Shown: piece after piece, positions 24,301 through 34,561 of the stretch
How positions within the stretch are numbered: the stretch's first letter is position 1
Layout: each line of letters begins with the position of its first letter
NCBI GenBank assembly: GCA_000827495.1
Contig: KN817636.1
Location: forward strand, 35,642 to 99,641
Source: Hypholoma sublateritium FD-334 SS-4
Taxonomy: Eukaryota; Basidiomycota; Agaricomycetes; Agaricales; Strophariaceae
Reading direction: 5' to 3'
DNA: 64,000 nucleotides
The notes under the pieces: model-generated
What the model saw: only the letters and a program-made list of their open reading frames with translations
Told to the model about the DNA's origin: nothing
The model's database searches: none
Program-made: the position numbers and the translations under genes

Positions 24301-24684
24301 GCCGACACGCTCCCCGCGCACGTGGCGCATTTGGGTGCTAGTACGACGAGCGTCGGCGGTGTGGGTGGGGGAAAGCGCACAGCGCAGCCGCCCGCGCCGG
24401 CGATTGCCGCCCTGCGCGGGGACGACGCCTCCGCCTCGGGGTCAGACGACGCACGGCGGCGCGCGCGCGGGTCGCTGTCCGACGCCGACGCCGACGCGGA
24501 CGACGGGGAGGGCGAGGAGGGGGAGGAGGGCGACGCGGAGGGCGACGGCGAGGACGAGGACGGCGAGGAGGAGGACGCGGAGGAGGACGCGGAGGCGGCG
24601 CTGCTCGAGGCGGTCGACGCGGCGGAGGCGAATAGCAGTGCGAGCTCGCATGGGGACCACCCGTGGAAGGACGAGCCGATGTAA
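21397..24684 (+). CDS. GATA-like zinc-finger protein (putative transcription regulator)
   Basis: Exons 21397-22125, 22239-22872, 22937-23123 and 24141-24684 join in frame to 697 aa. The N-terminus is Pro-rich (residues 1-30). It is followed by a probable coiled coil (about 35-65 and 100-160, with heptad-like LLADAYREAEALRREL), a Pro/Ser/His-rich linker including a HSHSHSHSHS run, then a Cys4 finger. The finger Cys are at about 486, 489, 515 and 518 (CRQC ... CDRC) with KWGPGPMGPGTV before the second pair and the basic RKKMKRVERRG after it, as in GATA-type fingers. The C-X25-C loop is longer than the usual 17-20. The tail (about 620-690) is Glu/Asp-rich. The third intron is about 1,017 nt, splits the last finger Arg codon and carries repeats. 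Codon third positions are almost all G or C, unlike neighbouring genes. The start ATG follows a CCACCACCACC leader. A nuclear DNA-binding role is inference from the family. Confidence 0.8.
23124..24140 (+). other. Unusually long third intron of the zinc-finger gene
   Basis: The intron has a GTGAGC donor and a CTGCAG acceptor. It interrupts the codon just before the final zinc-ligand Cys. Inside are reiterated GCGATGCGACG words (23570-23640) and GTGATGGCG/GTGATG words (23900-23960). Every other intron resolved in the window is about 30-115 nt. Confidence 0.6.
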
Positions 24685-25830
24685 TGCGGCGCGTCGTCTG
24701 TGCGTGCGTGGTCTTGGGCGTTGGCGCTGGCGCCGCGCTGTATCATACGCATTGGGCGTGCACCCGCCTCACGATATCTCCCCACCCCGTATCTCCCCTT
24801 GCTATCCACCTAACTATCTACCTACCCCCTCCCCTCCCGCCGGCCCCCTGTCCCCTTGTTTTGTTTTGTCCGCTGCATCACTGGTCCTACGCCTGGCTCT
24901 CGTCGTCGTCTTGCTCGCTCCATCCACACATACATACGCATATACATCCATACATCACATACATACATCACACATACATACGCACGCATACGCACGCATA
25001 CTACATATTTACTGTACATTTTTCTTTCTGCTCGAACGAGGTGTTTTTCGAGAGCGCAGACATCATCTGCTGAGGTTGGGCGGGGAAGTATACCCTACGA
25101 AATATGGCCAGAACAGGCGGACGGCAGACGGTAGTTGAAGACGTCTGGGACTTCCTCCAGCGTCCTCGGTCGCGCGGTGCGCAGCAGGGTCGTTCGTTGG
25201 ACGCCATTTTGGCGCGGGGATGAAGGTAAATGATGTACGCAAATTTTCTGGAGCTCGCGGTCGGATTTCTGTTAGTCCAATAATTCTCTATAATAATACC
25301 TATTACCGGGGCTTTCGAGCATGTATGTCTTGTGCGTTGTGAAAGACAGACGGGAGTGCGTCCGACGAGCTGCTGCGCCAGAACAATGAACGTCAAGCGA
25401 TATTCATTATTCTAACGCTGTTCAGCGAAATTGTATACGCAATGTATACGTGCCAAAAACATATTTTTCGTGTTGAGCAGACACGAATTGTCCGCCACCA
25501 GGTCGACGTTCCCCAATTCTTTATGTCGACTTTTTCGTGATCGTGCTTATTCTCAGTGTGACTCATGAGGGGCAGGATATCCTTGCCACCAGCAGCCAAG
25601 TTATAGTAGATTTGGTGCATTTTTACAGCCACAGTGTCTCCAAAAAGGCAACATCACTGTTTTTTCCGAAGACTTTGTCTGGACAAACGGTGAAGCACCC
25701 CATTTAGCCTGAGGCATTTAAACACGGTGATATCATGCACTGGCCTATAATTTGAAGAGCTTTCGCACTGAATAAGTACTGACCGATTTGGGAATTACTT
25801 ACATAGCACGTCGGCGAAGCACCCACCGCC
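24685..25830. other. 3' region of the zinc-finger gene and AT-rich spacer
   Basis: A pyrimidine-rich tract (24770-24860) precedes a CATA/CACG microsatellite at about 24925-25005 (repeats of CATACATA and CGCACGCATA). From 25080 to 25800 the DNA is AT-rich with no coding pattern recognised. The microsatellite is not CRISPR-like because there are no spacers. Confidence 0.55.
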
Positions 25831-27172
25831 AGCGCTACTTACTCACCTGCGGCCCAAGGGCGCCCGCCACGGCGCACACGCGGGCTGCAGGCCAGGTGGG
25901 CGGCATCGCGATCATCGAAGGACGGAGGTGCTGCGCCGGATCCAGTGCGCCCTCACTGCGGCGGCGGTGGTGGCGTAGCCCCACCACACCCGCCCGCCCG
26001 CGGCCCCATGGGCGGGCGCGGTGGGCGGGGTCTGCGTGTGTAAAGGGTGGGTGCGCGAGTCGGAGTGACAGCGGCCCCACACGGTGGCGCCCGCCTGCGT
26101 GTGGGTATGTCAGCTGTAAGCCGGTGGGCGGGGGCTGTGGTGCATACATACATACATAGCTGGCGAAGAAGCGCGCGCGCGTGACCGCCCACGCCCACGC
26201 GGCGGCGTCGCTGTCATCCGCGGGGCGGCGCGCGTGTGGGTCCGCGATGGACGTGGGATGCACGGGTCGGGCGGAAGCGAGGTGAGGTGGGACGCGCGCG
26301 CGGGTGCGCGCGGCGGGCGTATGGGGCACAGACGCCACACGCCGCCCGCTGCTCGCCCTTGACAATCGCAATGAACGGCACAGCACGCGCGACCGCATGG
26401 CTCTGAACCTTGCGCAGCCCTGCGCGAACGCGAGCCTGAGCGGCTCGCTCCACTCGCCCGCCCGCCCGCCCGCCATTGATCGCACCGCACCGCATCGCCT
26501 CGCCCATCGATAACCACGCAGCCGCAGCGGTTCGCACCGGGTCGCGCCCGCCCGCCTGCCCGCATGGGCGGCGGCGGGCCTCGGGCTCGGGTTCGCGAAT
26601 CGCGATCGCAATCGCCTCGCGGCGTGGGTGCGGCGCGGCGCGGCGCGGCTGCGGGCGGGCGCTATAGGCTATCGCAGTCGCATCCGTGTCAGCATAAGCC
26701 CACGGCGGGCCACGCCCGCATGCGTGCGCGTGGGCGCAGGCGGGGATTCGCATGCGGCGTGCGGCGGCGCTGCGCTGCGCCCTTTCTGGGGGAATGGAAT
26801 CAGTGGAATGGAACGGCTCTATGTAAGTACGTATGGAGCGGAGTGCTGGCGCGCCTACCCTGCGTCGCGCTGCGAGCGCGCCTCGTGCCGTGCATCTATC
26901 TATGTATGGCACGCTGCGTACGTCAGGAGCGCGCGCCCGCCGGGTTCCCGCGCGCGGGCGTGCGTGGCTATCGCGATCGGCGCCCGCTGGGAATTCGCCG
27001 CGGCCCTATAGGCGGCGCTGCGTCCCTGGGCGGCGGCGCGCCGCATCCCGCGCATGTCCGCGTTCCGGCCCGCGCGTAGCCGTCTGATTCTGAGAGGTGC
27101 GCACGCTGCAGCGCCGAGCACCCGCGCGCTGCGCGCTTGCGGGACATGTAGGCGCTTGCACATGCGCACGCG
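25831..27172. other. GC-rich island, right arm
   Basis: High GC and CpG returns from about 25830. Long open frames on both strands are compositional. A few splice-like words occur, but no domain or consistent gene was found. Confidence 0.5.
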
Positions 27173-27304
27173 TCGCGACGCCCGGGGCCCGCCCCGCTTG
27201 TTGGGTGGCGTACGGTACGTACGCATTACGCCACCGTACGCAGGGAGCGGCGCGACGCCCGGGGCCCGCCCCGCTTGTTGGGTGGCGTATGGTGTACGTA
27301 TGTA
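27173..27304 (+). repeat. 77-bp tandem repeat interrupted by a transposon
   Basis: Two copies of a 77-bp unit (GCGACGCCCGGGGCCCGCCC, CGCTTGTTGGGTGGCGTA, then TACGCATTACGCCACC and CAGGGAGCGG) start near 27175 and 27252. The end of the second copy (ACGCCACCATACGCAGGGAG) resumes at about 28529, after the 27308-28519 insertion. Confidence 0.75.
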
Positions 27305-27520
27305 CTACACCCTGGCAAGTTGAGGTTTTCAGGTCACCTCAAGACCCCCGAAAAAACTTGATCTTTCTAGGAAGTAGAAGTCTGGCTGAAAATGTGTAGT
27401 AAAATATTAATTTACAGACATACTATATGTTGACTTCAATTAGAATGATCAGTCGGGTTATATTTCTACCTCAAAACACAACTGAAAACCTGATTGTCAA
27501 TAGCCTGGAAAACGGAGACA

Positions 27521-27702
27521 CTGCCAGGAGCCAACAGTTTTTCAGGGTGAAAAATGCATTCAAAATGGGTTATTTTGGTTTTCATAGTGAACATTGAAAA
27601 ATTGTATTCTACTATGTATCATTTTTCAATTTTCACATTTTAAACCAAAATAAACAGATTTTTAATGCATTTTTCATTAAGAACAATTGTTGGCTCCCAG
27701 CT
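27521..27702. repeat. Fold-back unit 1 within the nested element
   Basis: Its arms read CTGCCAGGAGCCAACAG and, inverted, CTGGGAGCCAACAATTG. Both are followed inward by A-rich and GGTTATTTTGGTTT-like sequence, then by ATTGAAAAAT. Confidence 0.7.
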
Positions 27703-27747
27703 GTGGGCAGATAATCAAGGGTATTTTTGGCCCTAGATACCGACCCA

Positions 27748-27930
27748 TAGCTGGGAGCCAACAATTGTTCCTATAGAAAAATGCAACAAAAACGGAGTTA
27801 TTTTGGTTTAAATTGTGTAGATTGAAAAATGATACATAATAAATATCATTTTTCAATTTACACAATTTAAACCAAAACCATTCCATTTTGAATGCGTTTT
27901 TCTCTCGGAAAAACTGTTGGGTCCCGGCAG
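27748..27930. repeat. Fold-back unit 2 within the nested element
   Basis: Its arms are GCTGGGAGCCAACAATTG and, inverted, CTGCCGGGACCCAACAG. The unit is a near mirror image of unit 1, so the two units together form a larger palindrome. Confidence 0.7.
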
Positions 27931-28757
27931 TGAGAATAATAGTAAAGCTTTGTTTCTATTTTAAGATGAACAATAACTTTGAATATTGTGTGTCCCGAGA
28001 ACCTGGCAAAGAGTATGATTTTTGACTATTGTTTTTCCATGCCGAATTTCTTAATATTATCCTAGTTCTCGGCAGACCCGAAATTGTGCCTGAAGTTCCA
28101 AATTTATCCCGTTCTGAAACGAATTGCACAAAAGTTTCAGTACAATACAAATTTAGATTTTCAGTACCCACCGAAAACAAGGATTATATTGAAAATTTCG
28201 GCATGGCGGAATATTTAGCTGAATCTCTTCATTTCAGCAGGGTTCTCAGCTGACATGAAAATTATGTTTATTTTCTGTCCTAAATTTGATTTGAATCTCT
28301 TGTAACTATTTATATTTTATTGTGTGCTGAGAATCAAGTTTTAAGTCAAGCTTTGAGGCGGAATCCTAACGCAACTTATTATTCAAATTGAAGTCAACAT
28401 ATGGTGTATCCTTAAATTAATATTTTACTACACATTTTCAGCTAGACTTCTACTTCTTAAAAAGATCAAGTTTTTTCAGCGGTTTTGAGGTGACCTGAAA
28501 ACCTCAACTTGCCGGGGTGCTACGCATGACGCCACCATACGCAGGGAGCGGGGCAGGGTGGTATGCATGGAAACGGACCGCACTGATGCGTGATGGTCCC
28601 TAGGCTCGTGACCAACCGCACTGTTTCGCACTCCGACGGAGGCTACGCAGTAGCGGCTGGGCCAAACGAGCACACTTTAGTACAGTCACACATGTCACAA
28701 ATAACTTAGTCGAATTTACATCAATTCCACGCGCTGCATACATCATTGACCCGACAT

Positions 28758-29411
28758 TCACACTTCCTCTTCATCGCTACTCGCCTCAAAGTCATCGCCT
28801 GAGTCATCGGACTCCTCCTCCATAGCTTGGTCATCCTTGACTAGCTCAACATCCATGTCAAATGCCACATCGCCCTCGGTTACCAGAGGTGGCAATGAGT
28901 CTTCAACCAAGGTCAGTACAATCACCTCGTCCTCTATGTCTCTGAACATTCTCGCTGTCTCCGGAAGCCCCCATAATGCATGGTGTATTACGTGGATTGT
29001 ATGGGGGTCAATCCGACGCAAACTGCCTAAATGCCGATGTCTATTTAGACCGAAACTCATTGGACGAAGGGCTGTACTCACTGGTGCAGACTGGTCAGTG
29101 CCGACGGGCTGTACTGCAAAGTGTGTACAGAAACGAAAAACCTCGTAAGTAATGAATATTGAGAGAGAATCAAACTAAAANNNACGTACTGTAACAGATC
29201 CAACAGTGCCTTGTTGCGATCTCTGCTGCCCCGACCTCCTCAACCAAACTAGACCCGGAAAACCTGAATCTTCAGAGCGAGCAAAGACCATAAAAACCGG
29301 TGTACCAAATTGCATGGTTGTAGACGAACTCGATAAATGGCGCCGGTCGGTGCGACGCAAGGACTTCAATCGTTCCCGCGACGCCTGCACGTCCATCAGC
29401 CCAGAACCCAT
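28758..29411 (-). CDS. Partial gene: acidic-tailed protein of unknown function (3' exons)
   Basis: The minus-strand frame ending at 28758 reads through HVIHHALWGLPETARMFRDIEDE and ends in a strongly acidic tail (ESDDSGDDFEASSDEEEV). It can be joined, through an intron with a GTACGT donor near 29188 and an acceptor near 29141, to an upstream exon containing FGTPVFMVFARSEDSGFPGLV. Three ambiguous bases (29181-29183) lie in that intron. The 5' end was not found. The layout resembles proteins carried by fungal mobile DNA, but I cannot name the family. A plus-strand frame overlaps the upstream exon (see the next entry), so at most one of the two is real there. Confidence 0.4.
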
Positions 29412-29630
29412 ATGCTTCGCTTCCTCACTACTATCAGTATCCTGTCACCCCATCCACTGGGGCAACTCCCTATTATCTACCCTATCCTCAGTGGCCCCAG
29501 CACCATTACTTCAGCCCCATGCCTTCCTTTTATCAGCCAATGTACTCTACAAATGTCCCCATTCCTACTCCTCCTGCCACCCCTTTACCTAGAAACCCCA
29601 ATTCTGATAGACCAAATCTCCCAAATTGAA
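29327..29630 (+). CDS. Possible 3' exon of a Tyr/Pro-rich protein
   Basis: The plus-strand frame ending at the TGA at 29628 reads PHYYQYPVTPSTGATPYY, then PYPQWPQHHYFSPMPSFYQP, then IPTPPATPLPRNPNSD. This is low-complexity but protein-like, reminiscent of Gag or prion-like domains. Its upstream junction is not resolved (a stop lies near 29322). It conflicts with the minus-strand exon at 29190-29411. Confidence 0.35.
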
Positions 29631-29801
29631 TTTATTTTTCATGTATCGTCTATTACAATCATGAAGTACACGAGGATGCAAAAAAAATGGAGCAATGACA
29701 ATGTTTTGTTGTGGAGGTAGAGACGTGTGCGAGCGACGAAGGGCGATTTTTTCTAAGTCTTTGTCACGCTCGCGAGCCTTGGTAAAAGTGCTTCGTTTGG
29801 C

Positions 29802-29931
29802 CCAGTCCCTACGGGGTCTACCTCAAAACCCTCGGCCCGAGCAAATGTTGTCTCTATTTGTACAGTAAAACATACCCAACATTCTTCTAACATTACCAAA
29901 CAGTATGAAGGTAGACCCCGTAGGAGACTGG
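29802..29931. repeat. Short inverted repeat (fold-back), 130 bp
   Basis: CCAGTCCCTACGGGGTCTAC at the left and its inverted match (AGGTAGACCCCGTAGGAGAC) at the right bound an AT-rich loop. The arms are 22 and 23 bases with one indel. Confidence 0.6.
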
Positions 29932-29970
29932 CTAGCGAGTCTAGATGGTCCCGTACTTTTAGACAACTTT

Positions 29971-30475
29971 TAGGCGTCGATCAGCAGTGCCGCCGCGGCC
30001 CGGCGCGAGAGCGGCTGCTGTGTCGATGGTGCCGCGGTGGGGCCAGAAGCCGCCAGACTCTGCCCTTGGACATTCAAGGCGCGGGTTAGGCGCCGCAGTA
30101 CACGCGCGTCAACACATTATTCAGGTAAGTGCAGAAATACTGCCGTCGCCGTGTGGAGGGACACGCGCATTCCCGCGCGTGTGTGTGGTATCGGCCGGGG
30201 AGGCGCCGGCGCATCCAACGACTATCTGATTCCTAGAATTAGCCCCACGTAGAACGCCGAAAACCGTCTATGAAAGCGCGCAATGACAGCGACGGGCGCG
30301 TCATCGTTTCCCGTCGGTGCATGCGCTGAGATGGGAGGTGCGCGCCGTATTTTCGGGCATGTGCGAGTGTCGTGCATGGAAACGGCCGATGCTGTACGCT
30401 TATTTTAGGCGTCGATCAGCGTGGCCGCCGTGGGTCGACGCGAGGCTGCGCGGCCAATGCCGTGGCGGCGGGATG
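29971..30475 (+). repeat. Direct repeat pair in the 30 kb spacer
   Basis: TTAGGCGTCGATCAGC is followed by a GCCGCCG...CGACGC/GCGCGAG...GTGCCG-type GC-rich block at about 29971 and again at about 30405, roughly 435 bases apart. Confidence 0.45.
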
Positions 30476-31089
30476 ACGTAGCGCCGGCCGACGCGTTTAC
30501 GGGGAACTTGGAGTGAGCGGATGCAATGATAATTGACCAAAAAATCAGACTTATTTTACTTATTCGTGCCTCCAAAACAGCGATCTTCACCGAGTTTAGG
30601 CTTTGGGTGTCGCGCAACGGCAGGGCGCAAGACTTGTTCTTCTCATTTTTGGTTCTCAGGATGTCTGACACGGGATTTAAAAGCGTGTAAGTAGTCCAAC
30701 AGTAGTCCTGGATTCCCTTATGTATGTAGTAATACAATATTAAATTTTTGTTCTCTGTCGACGTGGATCCTGTTTCGCAAATTCTATTGCGCTCTGGTAC
30801 ACACGTGCGATGCGTCTGAGCAGGGCTCGAATACTCTGGATTGGTCAGGGCAGGGAATATTGAATGATTTGATACGCGTGGGATTTGCTTATGTTGCTAA
30901 TTACAAACGCGCATTCAAGCTGAAGTGTCGTAAATGATGCAAATATAAACATTACGAGAGCGAACGACCACCACCGCGTCTCGTCGGCCCTGGAGCTCCA
31001 GCTCCCCTTCTTCACCTATAACTACCTCCTTCAAAGCTTCACCGTACATCGATTCAGCATAAAAGGCACTCGTAACTTGAGCGGATCTT
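30476..31089. other. Spacer upstream of DUF6533 gene 1
   Basis: AT-rich spacer with no recognisable gene. It should contain the promoter of the gene starting at 31090. Confidence 0.45.
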
Positions 31090-32410
31090 ATGACGCGCAT
31101 CGGAGGAAATGACTATCTTGCACAAGTGGGAGGCGGGCTTACAAGTGAGTGATCTGCTAAGTAATCAGCTAGGACCGCATACTCACCTCACCCTCCAGTC
31201 GGTGCGCTGGCGGCTCAGGTGTATGATCACCTGATACACCTGAGCGACGAGGTCGAGTACCTGTGGAGGTGCGGGCCTCTATATATCTGCAATTCGACAC
31301 TCCGAGAACGATATTCGCGCCTTTCAGCGGACGGCTCACCGGCGTGAAGGTGCTGTACTTTGGCGTACGGTACGCGGTGCTCGGCGCGCAGATGTGAGCG
31401 CGCTTCTGTTTTTTTTTTTTCGTGTGTGGGCTGCTGACGGTGTACACGGTGTTTAAGCGCAACGCAGGTTATGTCGTTTGGCCGAGCGGGGGTGCATGAT
31501 GGCGATCTGGACAGATGCCGCGCGCTGCTTGTCGTCAGTCTGACAACGGGCGTCCTCGCGTCGATGATGTTGGAGATGATACTTCTCCTTCGAGGTGAGC
31601 GATACTTTCCCTGGCGTTCTGCGCCATATTTAGTCGTCTGACTGCACTCTACCCGCCCATACAGTCCATGCGCTTTATTATAGCAGCCCATCGGCGAAAT
31701 ATCTCCTGTGCACGATCTACCCGATCGTCGTCGCCTCGGAGATGGCGGGTTTCACCATCATTCTCCAGGGCATAAAGGAGACTCAAAGCTGCGACCTGTG
31801 TGCCGCCTCCACGCCACTTGGCCTCGTTATGTTCGGGTCGGTCGTTATTTCGTCCCCCTCCTACTGCGTCCCTAATTTTCCTGAAATAGCATAAGCGGCG
31901 GCGTCTTCCAGGTCACCATCGTGGCCATGACCGTGGCGAAGCTCGCATTCCAGGCGCGGAGGACGCCATTGATGAAAATGCTGCTCCGGGATGGTGTCTG
32001 CATATTCTTGGCGCTCACCGGTATGTACACTCAACCCGACTCAACGGCAGTATACAACGTTTATCGTGAGTCTAGTTATCATATTTATCCAGCTGGTGAA
32101 CCAAGGCTTTGACAAGAACAAAGCCTTCGAGCGGGCATGTTTTGCGTACGGCTTCCATTAGTCGCCGATGCTGAAGTGCTTATGGTTGTTTTGCAGCTGG
32201 TATCTTGCATTTATCTCAATAGGGGTACGTCTCAATCCTACTGTGATAATGGAGTATAGAGCTTAGTTCTACCCGCAGGGATCGAGTCTCCTTCTAAGCA
32301 TGAGAAAGCTAGCGGTCAATAGTACCACAGATCGTGACTTGCCCAGAACATGGGACAGCGATGGCCGCTCCATCGAGAGCACGATCTGCTTGACCACATT
32401 TATTGACTAG
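31090..32410 (+). CDS. DUF6533-family membrane protein (tandem copy 1)
   Basis: Nine exons (31090-31144, 31199-31268, 31328-31393, 31458-31594, 31665-31836, 31896-32020, 32076-32145, 32197-32224, 32279-32410) give 284 aa in frame. The N-terminal signature ALAAQVYDHLIHLSDEVEYLW is the DUF6533 domain (a tyrosine/aspartate-rich segment before the first loop). Further hydrophobic helices follow (VVSLTTGVLASMMLEMILLL, TIYPIVVASEMAGFTIIL, WYLAFISIG), consistent with a seven-helix membrane protein. The C-terminus ends ESTICLTTFID, conserved in the next gene. The family is expanded in Agaricomycetes and has no proven function. The paralog 0.8 kb downstream has the same nine-exon structure, so the pair arose by tandem duplication after the introns were in place. 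Confidence 0.87.
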
Positions 32411-33218
32411 ATATATTATGTTTTATTTATTGAATGCTCTGGCACGGACGATCCCAAGCGAGTGGCAGGTATGGGTATCCTGGATCCTCGACATCTCGGC
32501 GTGTCGTCACTCAGCCTGCGGCAACCCACATACAGACGCAAAGTCCCATTTAATGATATATTTTCAATTCTGAAATCCCGGAATACCGGTTTACCGACGC
32601 ATAGATTTAGGGTTGCCATAGAGTTACCGTGTCTTTTTCGGCTCGCTTCGCCTTTGCTTTGAATTCTTGCAGGGAGATTAGCGGATACGAGTGTTTCAAC
32701 GCTATAGCTATGCTCGAAACACGAAGACGGTGAGATTGCAGGAGTTAACTCACAGAGTTTCATCTCTGTTTTACCGGTGATATTGGGATCAAATTGGGAC
32801 TGAGCGTTGGGCTGACACTGCTGCAGTGATTTTCGTACATGAATTAATCCACGATACTTCTACATCATTGAAAACACTCCAGTGACTTCCTGCCACTGAT
32901 TTTGGCGACATTTGAGCGCTGAGAGCGAATACCAACATCACTGCAGCGTATGCAAAGCTATGGGATCTGCCGGGGTCACCCGAATTGCTTGAGAAATCGG
33001 TCGCGTAAGACGTCTATTTATGTGGTTCTGGATGTCGCCTAAACGATGGAAAAATACACAGCTGGAACTCGTCTGCCGATACTTATAGCAGAGCAACGCC
33101 TGTCGCACCGCAGAGCACTCCCTTCCTTCATTGCTTTCACTCCCTATATCATCCGCTGTGCAGTCATAGTGTTTCGACCTGGACTGTCACCAGTCTTTCG
33201 TGTAGTATCACCCTTTCA
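32411..33218. other. Spacer between tandem DUF6533 genes
   Basis: About 0.8 kb, presumably carrying the terminator of gene 1 and the promoter of gene 2. No coding unit was recognised. Confidence 0.5.
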
Positions 33219-34561
33219 ATGAGCAGTGGGGACAGCCGTTACCTTGCACGGGTTGCAGGAGGTATAGCCGGTGAGTGGTGGTCACCGATCCAGACACCGT
33301 GGCTGATACGGGGCGTTGCCGTTGCTAAGTTGGCGCACTGGCTGCCCAGGTATGGGACCATATCTTGAATATGGGCGACGAGGTCAAGTACCTATGGAGG
33401 TGCGTCTACTTTACACGTCTAATTCGGACATCTTAGGAATACTTTGGATCATTTCAGAGGAAAGCTGAATCTAGTCAAGGTCTTGTATTTTTCCGTGCGT
33501 TATTTTATTCTAGGCGTTCAGATGTGAGCCTTTCCTCCTAGTCGTAAACTTGAACGGCAGGAAGTAACGTCCGCATTATTATGAAGTATCACGCAAGTCA
33601 TGTCCTTCGAATTGGAGGCCGCACATCATGGATTCTGGGGCCAGTGCAAAACGTTGCGAATCATTAGGATTACCAGCGGAATGTTATCTGCCATGGTTTT
33701 ACAAATGATACTCCTTATCCGCGGTAAGCAATTCCCTAATCTTTCGTAACGGAATAGTTAACCTACCGACACCACTCAACAAAAAGTACGCGCCCTTTAT
33801 TATGAAAGCAGACTAGCGAGATACTTCTTGAGTATCCTCTATCACGTTGTGGTGGCATCGCAGCTGGCGGGCATTACTATCCTCATCCAGGATTTGAAGA
33901 GTAGTTCAAATTGCGACTTACACCCTCGAGCACAGTTTTTTGGTCTCATTTTATTTGGGTTTGTCGTTCTCGAATTCATTTCTTCAACAAAAATTGACAG
34001 CAAAAATGTAGCATCGGCGGAGGAGTTTTTCAGATCATGAATGTAGGCATGACAGTCACGAAGCTTGCGTTCCGAAAGCCCAGAACACCTTTGATGGCAA
34101 TCCTGCTACGAGAAGCGGTCTACACATTCATGGCTCTCTCCTGTATGTACCCTCTTTTCTCTGTATTTATGACAATGTTTGATAGATTTAGCTCTTATTT
34201 CTGCCCAGCTTGTCAATCAGGCCTTCAACAAAGATAAACATCTCCAGCGGGCTTTTTTTGCGTACGTTGTTTTCAAAGGATTGAAATGGCTCGCGATGCT
34301 TACTACTACCCCAACGATTTCTTCAAGCTGGTACCTTGCGTCTATCTCAATAGGGGTGCGTCATCGTCACCGTCACTACCTAATTAATACACAGATTCAC
34401 TTTAGCTTTCCTCATAGGGGTCGAAACTTCTCTTGAATATAAGAATCATCGCAGTCAATGATAGCGTGGGTGGGGGCCTATCACCCAGCGAAAATGAAAG
34501 TTGCGACGAGAGCAGACGCTCTGTTGAGGACACAATATGCTTGACTACATTTATTGACTGA
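33219..34561 (+). CDS. DUF6533-family membrane protein (tandem copy 2)
   Basis: Nine exons (33219-33270, 33330-33399, 33458-33523, 33587-33723, 33787-33958, 34012-34142, 34192-34261, 34328-34355, 34418-34561) give 289 aa. Six internal exons have exactly the sizes of copy 1 (70, 66, 137, 172, 70 and 28 nt), and a seventh differs by 6 nt. DUF6533 signature: ALAAQVWDHILNMGDEVKYLW. Membrane helices include ITSGMLSAMVLQMILLI and LYHVVVASQLAGITILI. The tail ends EDTICLTTFID. The hydrophilic tail is longer and more Ser/Glu-rich than in copy 1. An alternative acceptor at the start of exon 6 would shift the border by a few codons. Function unknown; plasma membrane by topology. Confidence 0.87.

Larger units (their letters stand above)
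27308..28519. mobile_element. Nested hairpin DNA transposon (MITE-like), 1,212 bp
   Basis: The left end CACCCTGGCAAGTTGAGG and the right end (reverse strand) CACCCCGGCAAGTTGAGG begin a long imperfect inverted repeat of about 130-150 bp at each side. It is flanked by CTA at 27305-27307 and 28520-28522. Comparison with the uninterrupted 77-bp repeat next to it confirms the insertion point. The inside holds two fold-back units, about 27521-27702 and 27748-27930, both built from the GGGAGCCAACAATTGTTC arm and an AAAATGCATTCAAAATGG arm in opposite orientations. A third, weaker pair (CCCGAGAACC / GGTTCTCAG, CCATGCCGAA / TTCGGCATGG) lies at 27989-28255. No coding capacity is seen. The 3-bp duplication fits CACTA- or PIF/Harbinger-type transposases acting in trans (inference). 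Confidence 0.85.

Noticed and set aside
24925..25005. CATA/CACGCATA array considered as a CRISPR or telomeric repeat
   Set aside because: There are no unique spacers and the unit is 4-10 bases, so it is a plain microsatellite.
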